A DNA stretch of 64,000 nt. It comes from CAVVUC01 sp963751395. GTDB lineage: Bacteria > Verrucomicrobiota > Verrucomicrobiia > Chthoniobacterales > Chthoniobacteraceae. Positions 39,796 to 49,159 of this stretch are shown piece by piece. The translations under genes were made by a program, and so were the position numbers. The notes beneath the pieces were generated by a model. That model made no database searches. It was not told the DNA's origin and saw only the letters and a list, made by a program, of their open reading frames with translations. Location: assembly GCA_963751395.1 (NCBI GenBank), contig CAVVUC010000001.1, forward strand, positions 496,001 to 560,000. The letters are read 5' to 3'. The first letter of the stretch is position 1; the number at the start of each line of letters is the position of its first letter.

Positions 39796-40788
39796 TCATT
39801 GGATCGTTACTTTCACCCCTTTGGTGACCATGTAGGCGAACCGAACCGCGTCCCAATTCGCAAGACGCATGCAGCCGTGACTGGCGGCGCGACCGATCGT
39901 GTCCGGGTTGTTGGTTCCGTGAATGCCGATGCCGGGTTTGCTCAAAGCCGTCCACGCGACGCCCACCGGATTGTTCGGACCGGGAGGCAGCATGTAGAAT
40001 TTCTCGGTGCGAACGCCGTGGTTCAGCACGCCGTCGTCCCAGCGAAAATTCGGCAGGCTGGTGATCCCGACGATCGTCCAGTTTCCCGGCGGCGTCGGCG
40101 TGTGATCGGAGCCGGGCGTGATTGGAAATGCGGCAAGGATTTTTTCGCCATCCACCAACGTGAGCATGTGATCCTTGCGGTTGATAAAAACGGAGCGATT
40201 GCGGAACTCCGGGACCTCCGGAAGACGTGCGATCGAGTTGATTTCCTCGATCTTGAACGGGGCGACATTTGGAACTCGGACATCATCGCCGGGTTTGAGT
40301 TTTTCGAGGTCCGCGCCGGGGTTGATTTTCATCAAAAGATCCGCGCCGCAGTGGTATCGCTCGCAAACGAATTCGAGCAGGCTGCCGTAGAGCAGCTTTT
40401 TCAGCTTCGACTGCGCGGCGGGCTTGTTTGCCGTCGGGCCGACCCACTGCAAGTCACCCTCTTGAATCGTGTAGATCGTGTAAATCGGATAAACCGAATC
40501 CAGCGGCAGCTCATTGTAAATGTTGGGCGTGACTTTGAGGCCGTGCGACTCGGCGTACTTCACCAGGCCCTTGCCTGTGAACTCGCCCCAGCGCCCGTCG
40601 ATTTTGCCCGTCCCGAAGTTTTGCTGATCGAGAAAAATCTGGAGCCGCGTGACCACTTCGCGCTCGGCGACAGCGCCGGCTTTGGCGACGGTCGGCGTGC
40701 CAGAAGTTTGCGGTGTGGCCGACGGAACCAGTTCCTGGGCTGACGCGGTAACCGCGGCAAGTATGAAAATGGCGATGGTTGTTTTCAC
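39796..40788 (-). CDS. L,D-transpeptidase (YkuD family)
   Basis: A 330-residue exported enzyme. Signal peptide TTIAIFILAAVTASAQ is followed by a putative peptidoglycan-binding helix block (IFLDQQNFGTGKIDGRWGEF), a LysM-like linker and a catalytic YkuD domain with HGTNNP and SHGCMRLAN, whose Cys is the nucleophile. It cross-links peptidoglycan by 3-3 bonds or anchors proteins. It stands alone between rplI and a kinase gene. Confidence 0.92.
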   Translation of the reverse strand: MKTTIAIFILAAVTASAQELVPSATPQTSGTPTVAKAGAVAEREVVTRLQIFLDQQNFGTGKIDGRWGEFTGKGLVKYAESHGLKVTPNIYNELPLDSVYPIYTIYTIQEGDLQWVGPTANKPAAQSKLKKLLYGSLLEFVCERYHCGADLLMKINPGADLEKLKPGDDVRVPNVAPFKIEEINSIARLPEVPEFRNRSVFINRKDHMLTLVDGEKILAAFPITPGSDHTPTPPGNWTIVGITSLPNFRWDDGVLNHGVRTEKFYMLPPGPNNPVGVAWTALSKPGIGIHGTNNPDTIGRAASHGCMRLANWDAVRFAYMVTKGVKVTIQ

Positions 40789-40979
40789 AGGAAAGTGCGG
40801 GAGTATCGTTCAAAAATCACGGGCGGCAATGCCAAAATGGAACCGGAGTGATTTGACCCGAATCGAACGGGATTCGCAGTCGCCGCGAGCGAGAAAAATG
40901 GCGATTGTTTTTGCAAGCCGAGCCTTCGTGAATTAGAAAAAGGGCAGGGAAGCAGGGTTAGATTAAAAGGAGTAGTCTT

Positions 40980-41672
40980 ATGACAAATACGCTCTTCGAC
41001 GCCTGCAAAGGCTATATCAATGCGCAATCCAGTTTGCCGCCCGGCAAACAGCGGCCGGTCCTTCCGGCGATCACCATTTCGCGCGAGGCGGGAGCCGGCG
41101 CGGTGAGTGTTGCGAAACTTCTGGTCGAGCAGTTGGAGAAACGGATGAAACACCTCGAGTATCCGTGGGCTGTGTTCGACAAGAACCTCGTCGAACGCAT
41201 CCTCGAGGACCACGAACTGCCCAAGAGGATCAAGAAGTTCATGTCCGAGGATGAGTCTTCGGGCTTTGTCAGTAGTGTCGAGGAACTGTTTGGCCTTCAC
41301 CCGTCAGCGTGGACGATGTTCGAGCACACCACGGACACAATCTCGCGGCTCGCGCACGCGGGACATTGCATCATCGTCGGACGCGGCTCGAACCTTATCA
41401 CCGCCCACATGAGCAATGTCTTTCATGTGCGGTTGGTGGGGCCCGTCGCGCAGCGGATCAAGCATTGCGAGGACTTCTATTCGCTCACGCATGGTGAAGC
41501 GATTGAGTTCGTTGAGAAGGCCGATGGCGCACGCAGGCGGTACGTCAGCAGCCATTTCAAAAAGGACATCGACAACCCGCACGACTACGACCTCGTCATC
41601 AACACCGGACGAATCCGCTTCGATCAAGTGGCCGGCTTGATCGCCGACGCCGTCGTGAGTTTTTGCAGGTAA
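40980..41672 (+). CDS. Cytidylate kinase-like family protein
   Basis: A 230-residue P-loop-like protein. LPAITISREAGAGAVSVAKL resembles the N-terminal region of cytidylate kinase-like (Cytidylate_kin2) proteins, in which the P-loop reads ISREaGaGg. HCIIVGRGSNLITA and FHVRLVGPVAQRI follow the same family. AAGGAG lies 6 bp before the ATG. The substrate is unknown; these proteins are common outside the CMP kinase operon. Confidence 0.85.
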   Translation: MTNTLFDACKGYINAQSSLPPGKQRPVLPAITISREAGAGAVSVAKLLVEQLEKRMKHLEYPWAVFDKNLVERILEDHELPKRIKKFMSEDESSGFVSSVEELFGLHPSAWTMFEHTTDTISRLAHAGHCIIVGRGSNLITAHMSNVFHVRLVGPVAQRIKHCEDFYSLTHGEAIEFVEKADGARRRYVSSHFKKDIDNPHDYDLVINTGRIRFDQVAGLIADAVVSFCR

Positions 41673-41697
41673 AAGAAGCCGCAGTTTCGCGGATCTC

Positions 41698-42360
41698 CTA
41701 CCGAATCGTCGGCGAGGTGCGAAGCCCGTACCGATGCGGATCGGGAGTGAGGGTCATCGCAATCCGCTCGGCGGCATTGCGAAAATCAAACGGTGTCGCG
41801 TAGCCAAGACCGGGTGCCGTGATCGAGCCGAGCGCGTCCGTTCTTTCGCTGCCTCCCGCCACATCGAACTCATAAATAATGCGCCCGGCCCGTGTCGCGC
41901 CTCCCATTTCCTCCGATGTCACATCCTTTCCACCCGCACCTTCGCCCCTGCGCTCCACGTCGATGACGCGGACATGAAGAATGACTTCCGAACCGGCGGC
42001 TCCTGTGAAAAAGGAGAACGTGCGCCCGGCTCCTCTTCCTGCTTTGATTACCTCAAACTCCCCCTCGACCAGCCAGCCGCACTTTGCGATTTCATCGCTC
42101 TTCAGCACAGTTGCAGGAGCGATCTTGCACATCTCCTCCTGAAGATCGTTCGCAAATTCCGCCGGCGCGAGCGACTTGCGGATTGCGCGTTCGGCGTTGC
42201 CGGGGTCGCCCTTCACGATTGCCTGGCTGACCAGGAACGGACGAATGTAAATGGCTTTGGGATCGGTCGCGCCGGTGGCGATGTAGGTTTTCGACACGTG
42301 AACGCCCGCACAAGAGGTCAGGATGAGCGCGCTGGAAAGGGCCAGGAAGCATTGTTTCAT
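41698..42360 (-). CDS. DUF4410-type lipoprotein
   Basis: A 220-residue protein. MKQCFLALSSALILTSCAGV ends its hydrophobic stretch with an LTSC lipobox, indicating a lipoprotein. The mature part (KAIYIRPFLVSQAIVKGD, WLVEGEFEVIKAGRGAGRTF, VILHVRVIDVE) matches DUF4410 proteins, whose beta fold is seen in outer-membrane complexes of unknown role. The ATG at 42360 follows from the lipobox. Confidence 0.82.
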   Translation of the reverse strand: MKQCFLALSSALILTSCAGVHVSKTYIATGATDPKAIYIRPFLVSQAIVKGDPGNAERAIRKSLAPAEFANDLQEEMCKIAPATVLKSDEIAKCGWLVEGEFEVIKAGRGAGRTFSFFTGAAGSEVILHVRVIDVERRGEGAGGKDVTSEEMGGATRAGRIIYEFDVAGGSERTDALGSITAPGLGYATPFDFRNAAERIAMTLTPDPHRYGLRTSPTIR

Positions 42361-42464
42361 AAATAAGAAATACGTTGAGCCGTTCAGAGTGCAGGATTCG
42401 TGCCTTGCATTGCTCTGCTTTGATATGAGAACAGCCGGCGCCGCTGAACCCCCGGTTTTTCGAA

Positions 42465-42923
42465 TCACCGCGGGATCAAGTCGATGCGCGGTGCGCGTCC
42501 GGGATTCCACGGATTGCATCGAAAATCGTCCGCGACAATTTCGTCCGCGATTGCGCCACAGAACCGATGCAGCGCTTCGACATCGAGCCGAAGATGAAGC
42601 GGCCGGAAGGCATCGAGATTGCGCATCGCAGTTCTGAGCAGACGTTCCGCCGGGCGGAGTCGCGCGCCATCTTTCGGATGTTGCGGCCGCTGGAATTGCT
42701 TTCCCAGGTGAACGAAGGCGCCTGCGACCTGGATCAGCGCCTTGAAAAAGAAATGGTCGCCGCCTTTGCTTTCGAGCCAGAGATCTTCGAGCACATCGTG
42801 CGCTTCGTAATAGCGCTGCTCGTTGAAGCACTGGAAGAACGCCTCGTATCGCGGGTCGAGATCCGAATCAGGCCGTACGCCCAGTTGGCTGACGAAAGAG
42901 GCGATGCGCCCGGATTTTCTCAT
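42465..42923 (-). CDS. DUF309 domain protein
   Basis: A helical protein of about 152 residues (ATG at 42923; 42956 would add 11). FFQCFNEQRYYEAHDVLEDLWLE is the DUF309 signature: a helix pair with the EAHDVLE-W core. KALIQVAGAFVHL and LLRTAMRNLDAF complete the domain. The function of the family is not established. No operon partner. Confidence 0.85.
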   Translation of the reverse strand: MRKSGRIASFVSQLGVRPDSDLDPRYEAFFQCFNEQRYYEAHDVLEDLWLESKGGDHFFFKALIQVAGAFVHLGKQFQRPQHPKDGARLRPAERLLRTAMRNLDAFRPLHLRLDVEALHRFCGAIADEIVADDFRCNPWNPGRAPRIDLIPR

Positions 42924-43202
42924 GAACGGCGAATCTCTGAATTCACTCCGGGACATTCAACCCGAATGGGGCGAAATGCGAAACCCAAGTTCGCCCGGCG
43001 ATCAAACTCTACTTTCCGTCGCCCAGAGCTTTCACGGCGGACGAGGGAAGTGCGAATGCAGAGGTGCGAAGTCCGAAGTGCAGTCAGTCCGGCATTCCGG
43101 ATTCGCCATTCGACATCTCCCAGGAGCATTCGGCAGCGCATCGGGAAGGTTGCTGGCGAAGCCGCAGGACATCTCGCCGGTCTTTTCATAAAGAAGCTGT
43201 GC

Positions 43203-44507
43203 TCAGAGCAGCCGGTCAACCTTGTTGACTGTGCGGAAGCGCACCGGTTTTGGTTTGGTAACTTTCTCCAGCACCGCTTCCTCGACCAAGTGCGCAAGCC
43301 AGGCCCTGGCTTGCGGTTTTTTGACAACCAGCAGACCCGCAACCTCCTCCTCTGTTCGCGCCTCAACAAGCTCACGGCGCAGAATCTCACGAACCTTATT
43401 CAATAACTCCACTTCTGGCGACGGCTTGGCGTCGGCTACCGTTCCCTCGATTTTTTCCGCCACGGCCTCAGTTGGCTTTGAAACGGGTGCAGCCTCATAA
43501 GCGGACGGTTCCTCCCACAGTGTCAGCGGCAACGTGTTTTGTCTTGGTTCCGCAGCGACAAACTCAGCCGCAGCGACCAGCGCCATCCCAAGTTCATTGC
43601 CGCTTTGTGGATTGGGCCAGGGTTTGCCGCCGTGATGCAAAAGGGCGGAGTTGCCTTTGCCAGCGTTGACACCGCTCCGCACAAAGATCGGCACGAATCG
43701 CAGGCGCTCCAACTGCTCAATGGCACCGGCCCACGTTCCGCCTTTCTCGAAATCCGAAGTCACCACTAAGGCCGCGTCCGCGCAAGCGTAGATCAACTTG
43801 TTGCGCTGCATGGCGTGCCCCACGTTGAAACCCGCCGCCGGATCGTAAGGAGAAATGAGAACCAGTCTGCCCTCCATCAGCGGCTCCCGATTGTCCCGTG
43901 CCAGAGCCGCCCGCTCCAAACTGTCCGCCATCACTCCCGCCACATCGCCACCCGCCATCAGAGCACCATGCATTGCCGCCCTGTCGATTCCCCTGGCTCC
44001 ACCGGAGACAATGGTGCGGTGAGCCTCGGCGCACAGTCGTCCCACGGTTTCCGTGAAGCTGATGAGTTCGTCGTCCACATGCCTTGAGCCGACGACCGCC
44101 AGACCGCCCTTCTCCAGCAAAGCAATATCGCCGCACCCATAAAGCAGCGGAGGTGCATCTTCCTTGAGCCGTGCTTTCAAACGCTTGGGGTAACGAGAAT
44201 CCGCCCGGCTGATCACCCAGATCGCCCGGGCATTCCACCGCTCGACCGCCTGACTGAGCAGGAAACCCCGCCCCAGCAGCGCATCCACGCGCGCCCGTCC
44301 AAAAGGCTGCGAGCAAAGGTCAATCAACTCCTGCGCATCCGGCGTGAGCAAGTCCGCAGGCTGCTTCTGCTTTTGGCGCAGAATGAGGGCGAGCCGGTTG
44401 TATTCGCCCGGGCTGAACAGATCGCGCGAGGTCTCACCGCGTCCGGCAATCAGCGGAGCGGTCAGCAGCAGGATGGCCTGCGTGTTGGGTGTCAGAGGCT
44501 CGATCAT
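43203..44507 (-). CDS. DprA-like (SLOG Rossmann) protein paired with RecQ-PRTase
   Basis: A 434-residue protein with a DprA/Smf Rossmann domain: GLAVVGSRHVDDE, IVSGGARGIDRAAMHGAL, LIYACADAALVVTSDFEKGGTWAGA. A C-terminal Ala/Pro/Glu linker leads to a winged-helix-like region (LLNKVREILRRELVEA, GLLVVKKPQARAWLAHLVEE). Its start overlaps the preceding PRTase gene by 4 bp (ATGA). A DprA homologue coupled to a phosphoribosyltransferase resembles the ShosA/ShosT pair described as a phage-defence toxin system. Housekeeping DprA is less likely given the context. Confidence 0.8.
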   Translation of the reverse strand: MIEPLTPNTQAILLLTAPLIAGRGETSRDLFSPGEYNRLALILRQKQKQPADLLTPDAQELIDLCSQPFGRARVDALLGRGFLLSQAVERWNARAIWVISRADSRYPKRLKARLKEDAPPLLYGCGDIALLEKGGLAVVGSRHVDDELISFTETVGRLCAEAHRTIVSGGARGIDRAAMHGALMAGGDVAGVMADSLERAALARDNREPLMEGRLVLISPYDPAAGFNVGHAMQRNKLIYACADAALVVTSDFEKGGTWAGAIEQLERLRFVPIFVRSGVNAGKGNSALLHHGGKPWPNPQSGNELGMALVAAAEFVAAEPRQNTLPLTLWEEPSAYEAAPVSKPTEAVAEKIEGTVADAKPSPEVELLNKVREILRRELVEARTEEEVAGLLVVKKPQARAWLAHLVEEAVLEKVTKPKPVRFRTVNKVDRLL

Positions 44508-46601
44508 TCGTCAGAGTTTGCAGTTGAGGCCAGTGCCAGAGGATACACCGGGCCGCTGCCGTTGGAGGTTAAAAGATACGCCGCGACAGTCAAAGTCCAC
44601 TTTGAATCCACCATATCATCGACAAGCAGTCCGGGGCCGGTCGGGATGTTCCCCAGAACCCGCAAAGCGCCATCGACATTTCGGGCTTTGTGGCTGCTGT
44701 TCTCCATCTCTTTTTGTGGCGGACGGGCATCTGTCTTTGCCAGCACAGCATAGAACGGCAAATTCAACGCGGCAGCAAGACGACGAGCAAAATCAGGCAC
44801 AAGGGCCGGATGACGGAGAGAAGGAATGCTCGTGACCCACTGCGGAGCGGGATCGGGTGCCCATTCCCGGACCAATGCGGCACAAGCATTCACAAGATCG
44901 TCGGAGAAATGGGCATCGCGATACTTGCCGACCCGGACCAACTCACCCCAGCCAGCGTCGCCCCACATGCATAGAATCTTTCCAGGCTGAAGATTTCGAC
45001 TCGGTGCGATGCTCGTATTTCCCCGCACGCCGTGGCTGGCGAGGCCTCCCGGCGGCCATTTCTTGCGGGGTTCCAGTGGCAGACTGGTTCGGCGCAGGAA
45101 AGCCACCGCATCTCTTGCGACCTGTTGATCTACTGCCGATGACAGCAGTGCGAGATTCGGGGCATGATACGAACCGGGATCGCCATCAAGGGCGCGGATA
45201 AGATACTCCATGTGCCCGCTCTGGAGCTGAACATATTCCTGCATCTGTGCCTGCTCGGTTTGGCGCAGGGCGGTCAAGCGCTCGGCACGTTGCCAAAACT
45301 CCTCGCTCAGATTAGCCGCAGTCAGCGTCCATTTGCTGTCCAGCTTCGCAATCGGTGCGGGTGACTCCAGCGACAGGAGCAGTAGTGCCTTTTCGATTCT
45401 TCCGAAACTGACATTCACTCGTGCCATCAAGCCATTGACCGAAAGCCCGTCAGCTTCCGTTCCGAGTGCTTCCAATACCGCCGCCACTTCGGCTCGTGAG
45501 GGGAAAGGCGCTGTCGATAAAGAAAGTCGTGATGTCGGTCTCTTCTCTGCCACTCAATAACACGCCGTGCGCACCGGGAAGTGTGGCGGGGAGATTTCGG
45601 CCCGCACGCCCCACCTGCTGGTAGTAGGCAACGACCGATCCCGGCGTTTGATAGTGGATGACAAAGGCGAGGTCTGGCTTGTCGAAACCCATGCCAAGTT
45701 TTGTCGTGGCAACCAGGGCTTTCACTTCATTAGCGAGCAACGCGTCTTCCAATGCGTTGGTGCGTTCCGGTGCGAGGCTGCTGTGGTAGGCCTCGACGGG
45801 CAGTCCGCGCAACTTCAGCCATTCGGCAACGCGCTCGGCATCACGCTGCGTCAGCGCGTAGATGATGCCGCTGCCGGGAATAGCGGAGAGGTGAGTCGCG
45901 AGCCACGCCAGCCGCTCTGCCTGGCTTGGCATGCGCATGGTTTGCAGGAGTAAAGTAGAACGGCTCAGATCCCCACGGGAAACGGCCAGATTCGGACCGA
46001 GCACCAACTGCAAATCCGTCATCACTCGATTATTCGCCGTCGCGGTGGTTGCCAGCACGCGGACGTTGGACGGCAGAAGTCGAATTCGCCGCTCGATCAG
46101 ACGATATTCGGGAACGAAATCGTGACCCCAGTCGGAGATGCAGTGCGCTTCATCAATGACCACCATGGAAACGGTGCCCGCGATTCGCGCCAGCACCTGC
46201 GTGTTGAACTGCTCGTTCACCAGTCGCTTCGGGTGGATGAGAAGGATGTCCACTTCGTTCCGTGCGATGGCTCCTTCGATGGCCTGCCAGTCATCGCGGT
46301 TTCCAGAGTGGATGGTAACCGCACGAACGCCCATCCGCTCCGCCGCTGCGATCTGATTCCTCATGAGCGCCAGCAAGGGCGAAATCAGGATGGCCGGTCC
46401 CGCGCCCTGCTCCCGCAGCAGCTTGTTGGCGATGAAATACACCGAACTCTTCCCCCATCCTGTCCTCTGAACAACCAGCAGCCGCCCGCGCCCATCAACC
46501 ACATGCTGGATTGCTTCCTCCTGACCGTCATGAAAAGCAGCGGCGGAATTCTGTGTTCCGAGGCGCAGAAGTTCGAGGGCACGTGTTGGGTTGTAGGGCA
46601 T
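44504..46601 (-). CDS. RecQ-like helicase fused to a phosphoribosyltransferase domain, split by a frameshift
   Basis: The N-terminal frame (from an ATG at 46601) is a RecQ-type SF2 helicase: LLVVQRTGWGKSSVYFI (motif I), VVIDEAHCISDWGHDF (motif II), VLATTATANNRV, GIIYALTQRDAERVAEWL and QQVGRAGRNLP (motif VI). At 45500-45503 (GGGG) the frame changes, and the next frame continues with AEVAAVLEALGTEA to a C-terminal PRTase-like domain with GLLVDDMVDSKWTLTVAAYL, the PRPP-binding signature. Removal of one base from the G run fuses both into about 700 residues. The DprA-like gene overlaps its end. Confidence 0.75.
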
Positions 46602-46623
46602 GGCGAGTTCCGTGGCTATAAGT

Positions 46624-46766
46624 TCAAAATTCCACCATGACATCTTTGCCGAACTTTAAGTCGGCGACCTCGGCGGCGAGGCGGATCATAGTTTTCTTCA
46701 GGACGTTGTTGAGATTGGTGGCGACCAGCCAGCCGAAGTCGGCCGCAGTTCCGTTGGCGGCTGGTG
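46624..46766 (-). pseudogene. C-terminal gene remnant cut by the dispersed repeat
   Basis: A short minus-strand frame reads AANGTAADFGWLVATNLNNV and continues to RLAAEVADLKFGKDVMVEF before a TGA. It has no start and its upstream end is the border of the repeat copy at 46767. The composition looks protein-like, so this may be the tail of a gene truncated by the repeat. Family unknown. Confidence 0.35.
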
Positions 46767-46992
46767 ATACCGTTTTGCATAAATAAGAGGACGCTCCATT
46801 TTACTGAACCATCCCCACGCGTGTTCATTGGCAGCGCAGCGAAGAACCCGGCAAACTTCGCCCGGTGTGGATCGCGGGATTGCGCCGCCCGCCTTCGCCC
46901 GGCGCTTACTTCGTTTCTTCGCTGCGCTGAATGACGCGCCATAAGGTGTGTGACGCGGGTGCCAATGCCATCTTTTCTTTGAGAGTTGGTAT
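46767..46992 (-). repeat. Dispersed MITE-like repeat, copy 2
   Basis: A 226-bp inverted-orientation relative of 12354-12545. It shares the same ends (ATACC/GGTAT), the TCCTCTTATTTATGCAAAAC block and the CTCTCAAAGAAAAG block, plus a GCGTCATTCAGCGCAGCG arm. The central palindrome is less perfect than in copy 1. No open frame of its own is convincing. Confidence 0.75.
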
Positions 46993-47101
46993 GAGTCCGC
47001 TTTCCGTCGTGCCATGATTTGGAGTCTTAGCCGCAAGGCTTCGCCGATGAAAGGATTTTTGGCGGGCGGCTCATGTTCCGCATTCCGCCGCCGCGCCCTG
47101 C

Positions 47102-47677
47102 TCACTTCACCTCAACATCATCGTCCGTCCACATCACTCGATCCGCACCCGCCGAGCGTACTTCCATCACATCGTGCGAGATCTGGTGGAAAAAATACGG
47201 CGTGCCCCAGCGGTCGCACAGTTCGCCTTTGCCGTTGAGTTGCGAGCCTTGCGGGACGGGAATCTTCACCTGCTTGAGATTGTCGCCGAGCATCGACTGC
47301 GTGATCTCCGCGTTGGTGCCGATCGGGTTTGCGCCCATCGCCGTGCGGAAATCGCGGAGTGCGAGTTGCACGGCGTCGAGTTCGATGGCGATGTCGGCGG
47401 GCTTTTGCGCTCCGGGCAGTGGCGGCGGCGGATTTTTTCCGGCGGCGGCTGATGATTGTTGCGCGGAGGTTTGCGCGTTCGCTCCGGCAGTCGGCGACGA
47501 TGCGACTTGCGGTAGTGTGGGCGTCGGAGGCTGAGTTGATGCGGCTTCCTGCGTGGCGGGCGCAGTCGCCGGGGCGGTGATCGCCGGATGTTGTGGCGCT
47601 GGTTTTTTCCACCAGACGGTGAGGATCAATGCCCACAAGAGCAGCAGCGCCGCGACGAGGAAAACGCGTTTCAGCAT
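47102..47677 (-). CDS. Membrane-anchored protein with pseudopilin GspG-like C-terminus
   Basis: A 191-residue protein. An N-terminal helix (RVFLVAALLLLWALILTVWW) is followed by a Pro/Ala/Thr-rich linker of about 70 residues and a C-terminal domain with ALRDFRTAMGANPIGTNAEI and CDRWGTPYFFHQISHDVMEV, which resembles the C-terminal region of GspG-type proteins (DxWGxPY motif). It precedes nothing in its own direction, but its start lies 3 bp after the DUF1501 gene, so the three genes DUF1800, DUF1501 and this one form an apparent operon. Confidence 0.7.
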   Translation of the reverse strand: MLKRVFLVAALLLLWALILTVWWKKPAPQHPAITAPATAPATQEAASTQPPTPTLPQVASSPTAGANAQTSAQQSSAAAGKNPPPPLPGAQKPADIAIELDAVQLALRDFRTAMGANPIGTNAEITQSMLGDNLKQVKIPVPQGSQLNGKGELCDRWGTPYFFHQISHDVMEVRSAGADRVMWTDDDVEVK

Positions 47678-47680
47678 CGC

Positions 47681-49147
47681 TCAACCCAGGAAACCGAGGT
47701 TCGGTTTGGCGAACCGCCCGAGGTTCGGGAACACCGTTGCCAGGTCGCTCTGCGAGACGCCAAACCAGCGCGCGAGCGTGGCCGAGTATTCGTCCACGGA
47801 GACGCGCGGAATCCAGCGTCCGGTCGAGGTGTCGTCGGGGCCGTTGACTTGCTGCACGGGGAAATCGCCGTAGGTGCGCCGCCCCTGCACCGCTCCGCCG
47901 ACGATGCAATGATGCCCGCCCCAGCCGTGATCGCTGCCGCTGCCGTTCGAGGGGAACGTGCGCCCGAAGTCGCTCGCGGTGAACGCCGTGACGCTCGCCG
48001 GGAGCGTCGCCGCTGCCGCTCCCTGCGTCGCGGCGACCTGCTCGATGCCGCGCTGAAAAGCGAGCAGCGACTGGCTGAGTTCGCTCAGGAGATTCGCCTG
48101 TGTGCCCGTTGCGGAATTGGTGGTGTCGGTCTGGCCCGAATGCGTGTCGTAGCCGCCGACGGCGCAGAAGAAAATCTGCCGGCTCATGTTCAGGTTCGAG
48201 CGGGCGGCGATGAGTCGGGCGACCATTTTGAGCTGGTTGCCTAGCGTCGTGTTCGGGAACGCGGTCGTCCATGCCCACGGCGGCGTGGTGCCGGTGTCGC
48301 GCGTCGGCGCGATGGCGGTGTTGAGAAGGTTGCCGACGTTGATGGCGTTGCTCATGACGCCGGCATAGGCGGTTTGCTGGAGGTTGATGGAAGGAATGCC
48401 GAGGAGGTCTTTCATCTCATTGAGCCGCGCGGTGCTGACGCCGGACAGCGTGACCGCGCCGCTCGACGAGACGCTGTATTGTTGAAAGACGTTGCCGACT
48501 TCGAGCGTGTTGGTTCCGGCGAGCGAAGTGCAAAGCGCGATCTTCGCGCTGTTGGCAGTCGGCACGCCGTTCACGAGTTCGTATTGCAGCGGCTGCATGA
48601 GATCGGCGATGCGCCCGCCCCAGCCGGACTTCGGCAACTGATCGGGAATCGAAGTCTGCCAGTGCTGCACCATGTCGGCATGCGAGAAGAGCGACGGCGG
48701 CAGCGGCACGAGCTTGCTTTGATACTGCTCGCGCGTCATCGGGTAAACGAGCGGGCCGGTGTTGAAAAGGAGCGCGAGTTTTCCTTCGTCGAAAAGCGTC
48801 CGCATTCCGGTGCAGATGGGATGCAGGCCATAGCTGTGGCCGTCGTTGTTGAGCGGGTTGAGCCCCAGCAGCGAGCTTTGCGGCAGCGCGAGTTTCTGGC
48901 GGATTGCGGCGTAGTTGGCGTACTCGTCCGCGCCGGTCGGGACGACGAGGTTGTTGCTGTCGTTGCCGCCGGAGAGGAACACGCACACGAGCGACTTGTA
49001 GTCGGTGAAGGTGCTTTGCGCGGCGGCGGAATTGATGAGCCGCAGGTCGCGCATCATGCTGCTGATGCCGACGGTGCCGAGCGCGGCGCACGCGGCCTGG
49101 CGGATGAACTGCCGCCGGGTTCGGAGGATTTGGAAATTTTTGTCCAT
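47681..49147 (-). CDS. DUF1501 family exported protein
   Basis: A 488-residue protein. RRQFIRQAACAALGTVGISS is a Tat-like signal (RRxF-type twin Arg) and LVCVFLSGGNDSNNLVVP, LFNTGPLVYPMTREQY and FGRTFPSNGSGSDHGWGGHH are hallmarks of DUF1501, a sulfatase-like fold common next to DUF1800 in Verrucomicrobia and Planctomycetes. Its substrate is not established. It lies 12 bp after the DUF1800 gene. Confidence 0.92.
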   Translation of the reverse strand: MDKNFQILRTRRQFIRQAACAALGTVGISSMMRDLRLINSAAAQSTFTDYKSLVCVFLSGGNDSNNLVVPTGADEYANYAAIRQKLALPQSSLLGLNPLNNDGHSYGLHPICTGMRTLFDEGKLALLFNTGPLVYPMTREQYQSKLVPLPPSLFSHADMVQHWQTSIPDQLPKSGWGGRIADLMQPLQYELVNGVPTANSAKIALCTSLAGTNTLEVGNVFQQYSVSSSGAVTLSGVSTARLNEMKDLLGIPSINLQQTAYAGVMSNAINVGNLLNTAIAPTRDTGTTPPWAWTTAFPNTTLGNQLKMVARLIAARSNLNMSRQIFFCAVGGYDTHSGQTDTTNSATGTQANLLSELSQSLLAFQRGIEQVAATQGAAAATLPASVTAFTASDFGRTFPSNGSGSDHGWGGHHCIVGGAVQGRRTYGDFPVQQVNGPDDTSTGRWIPRVSVDEYSATLARWFGVSQSDLATVFPNLGRFAKPNLGFLG

Positions 49148-49159
49148 AAAAACGGTGAG

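Noticed and set aside
46698..47105. 135-codon minus-strand frame over repeat copy 2
   Set aside because: It follows the dispersed repeat and its edges and has no homologue-like features.
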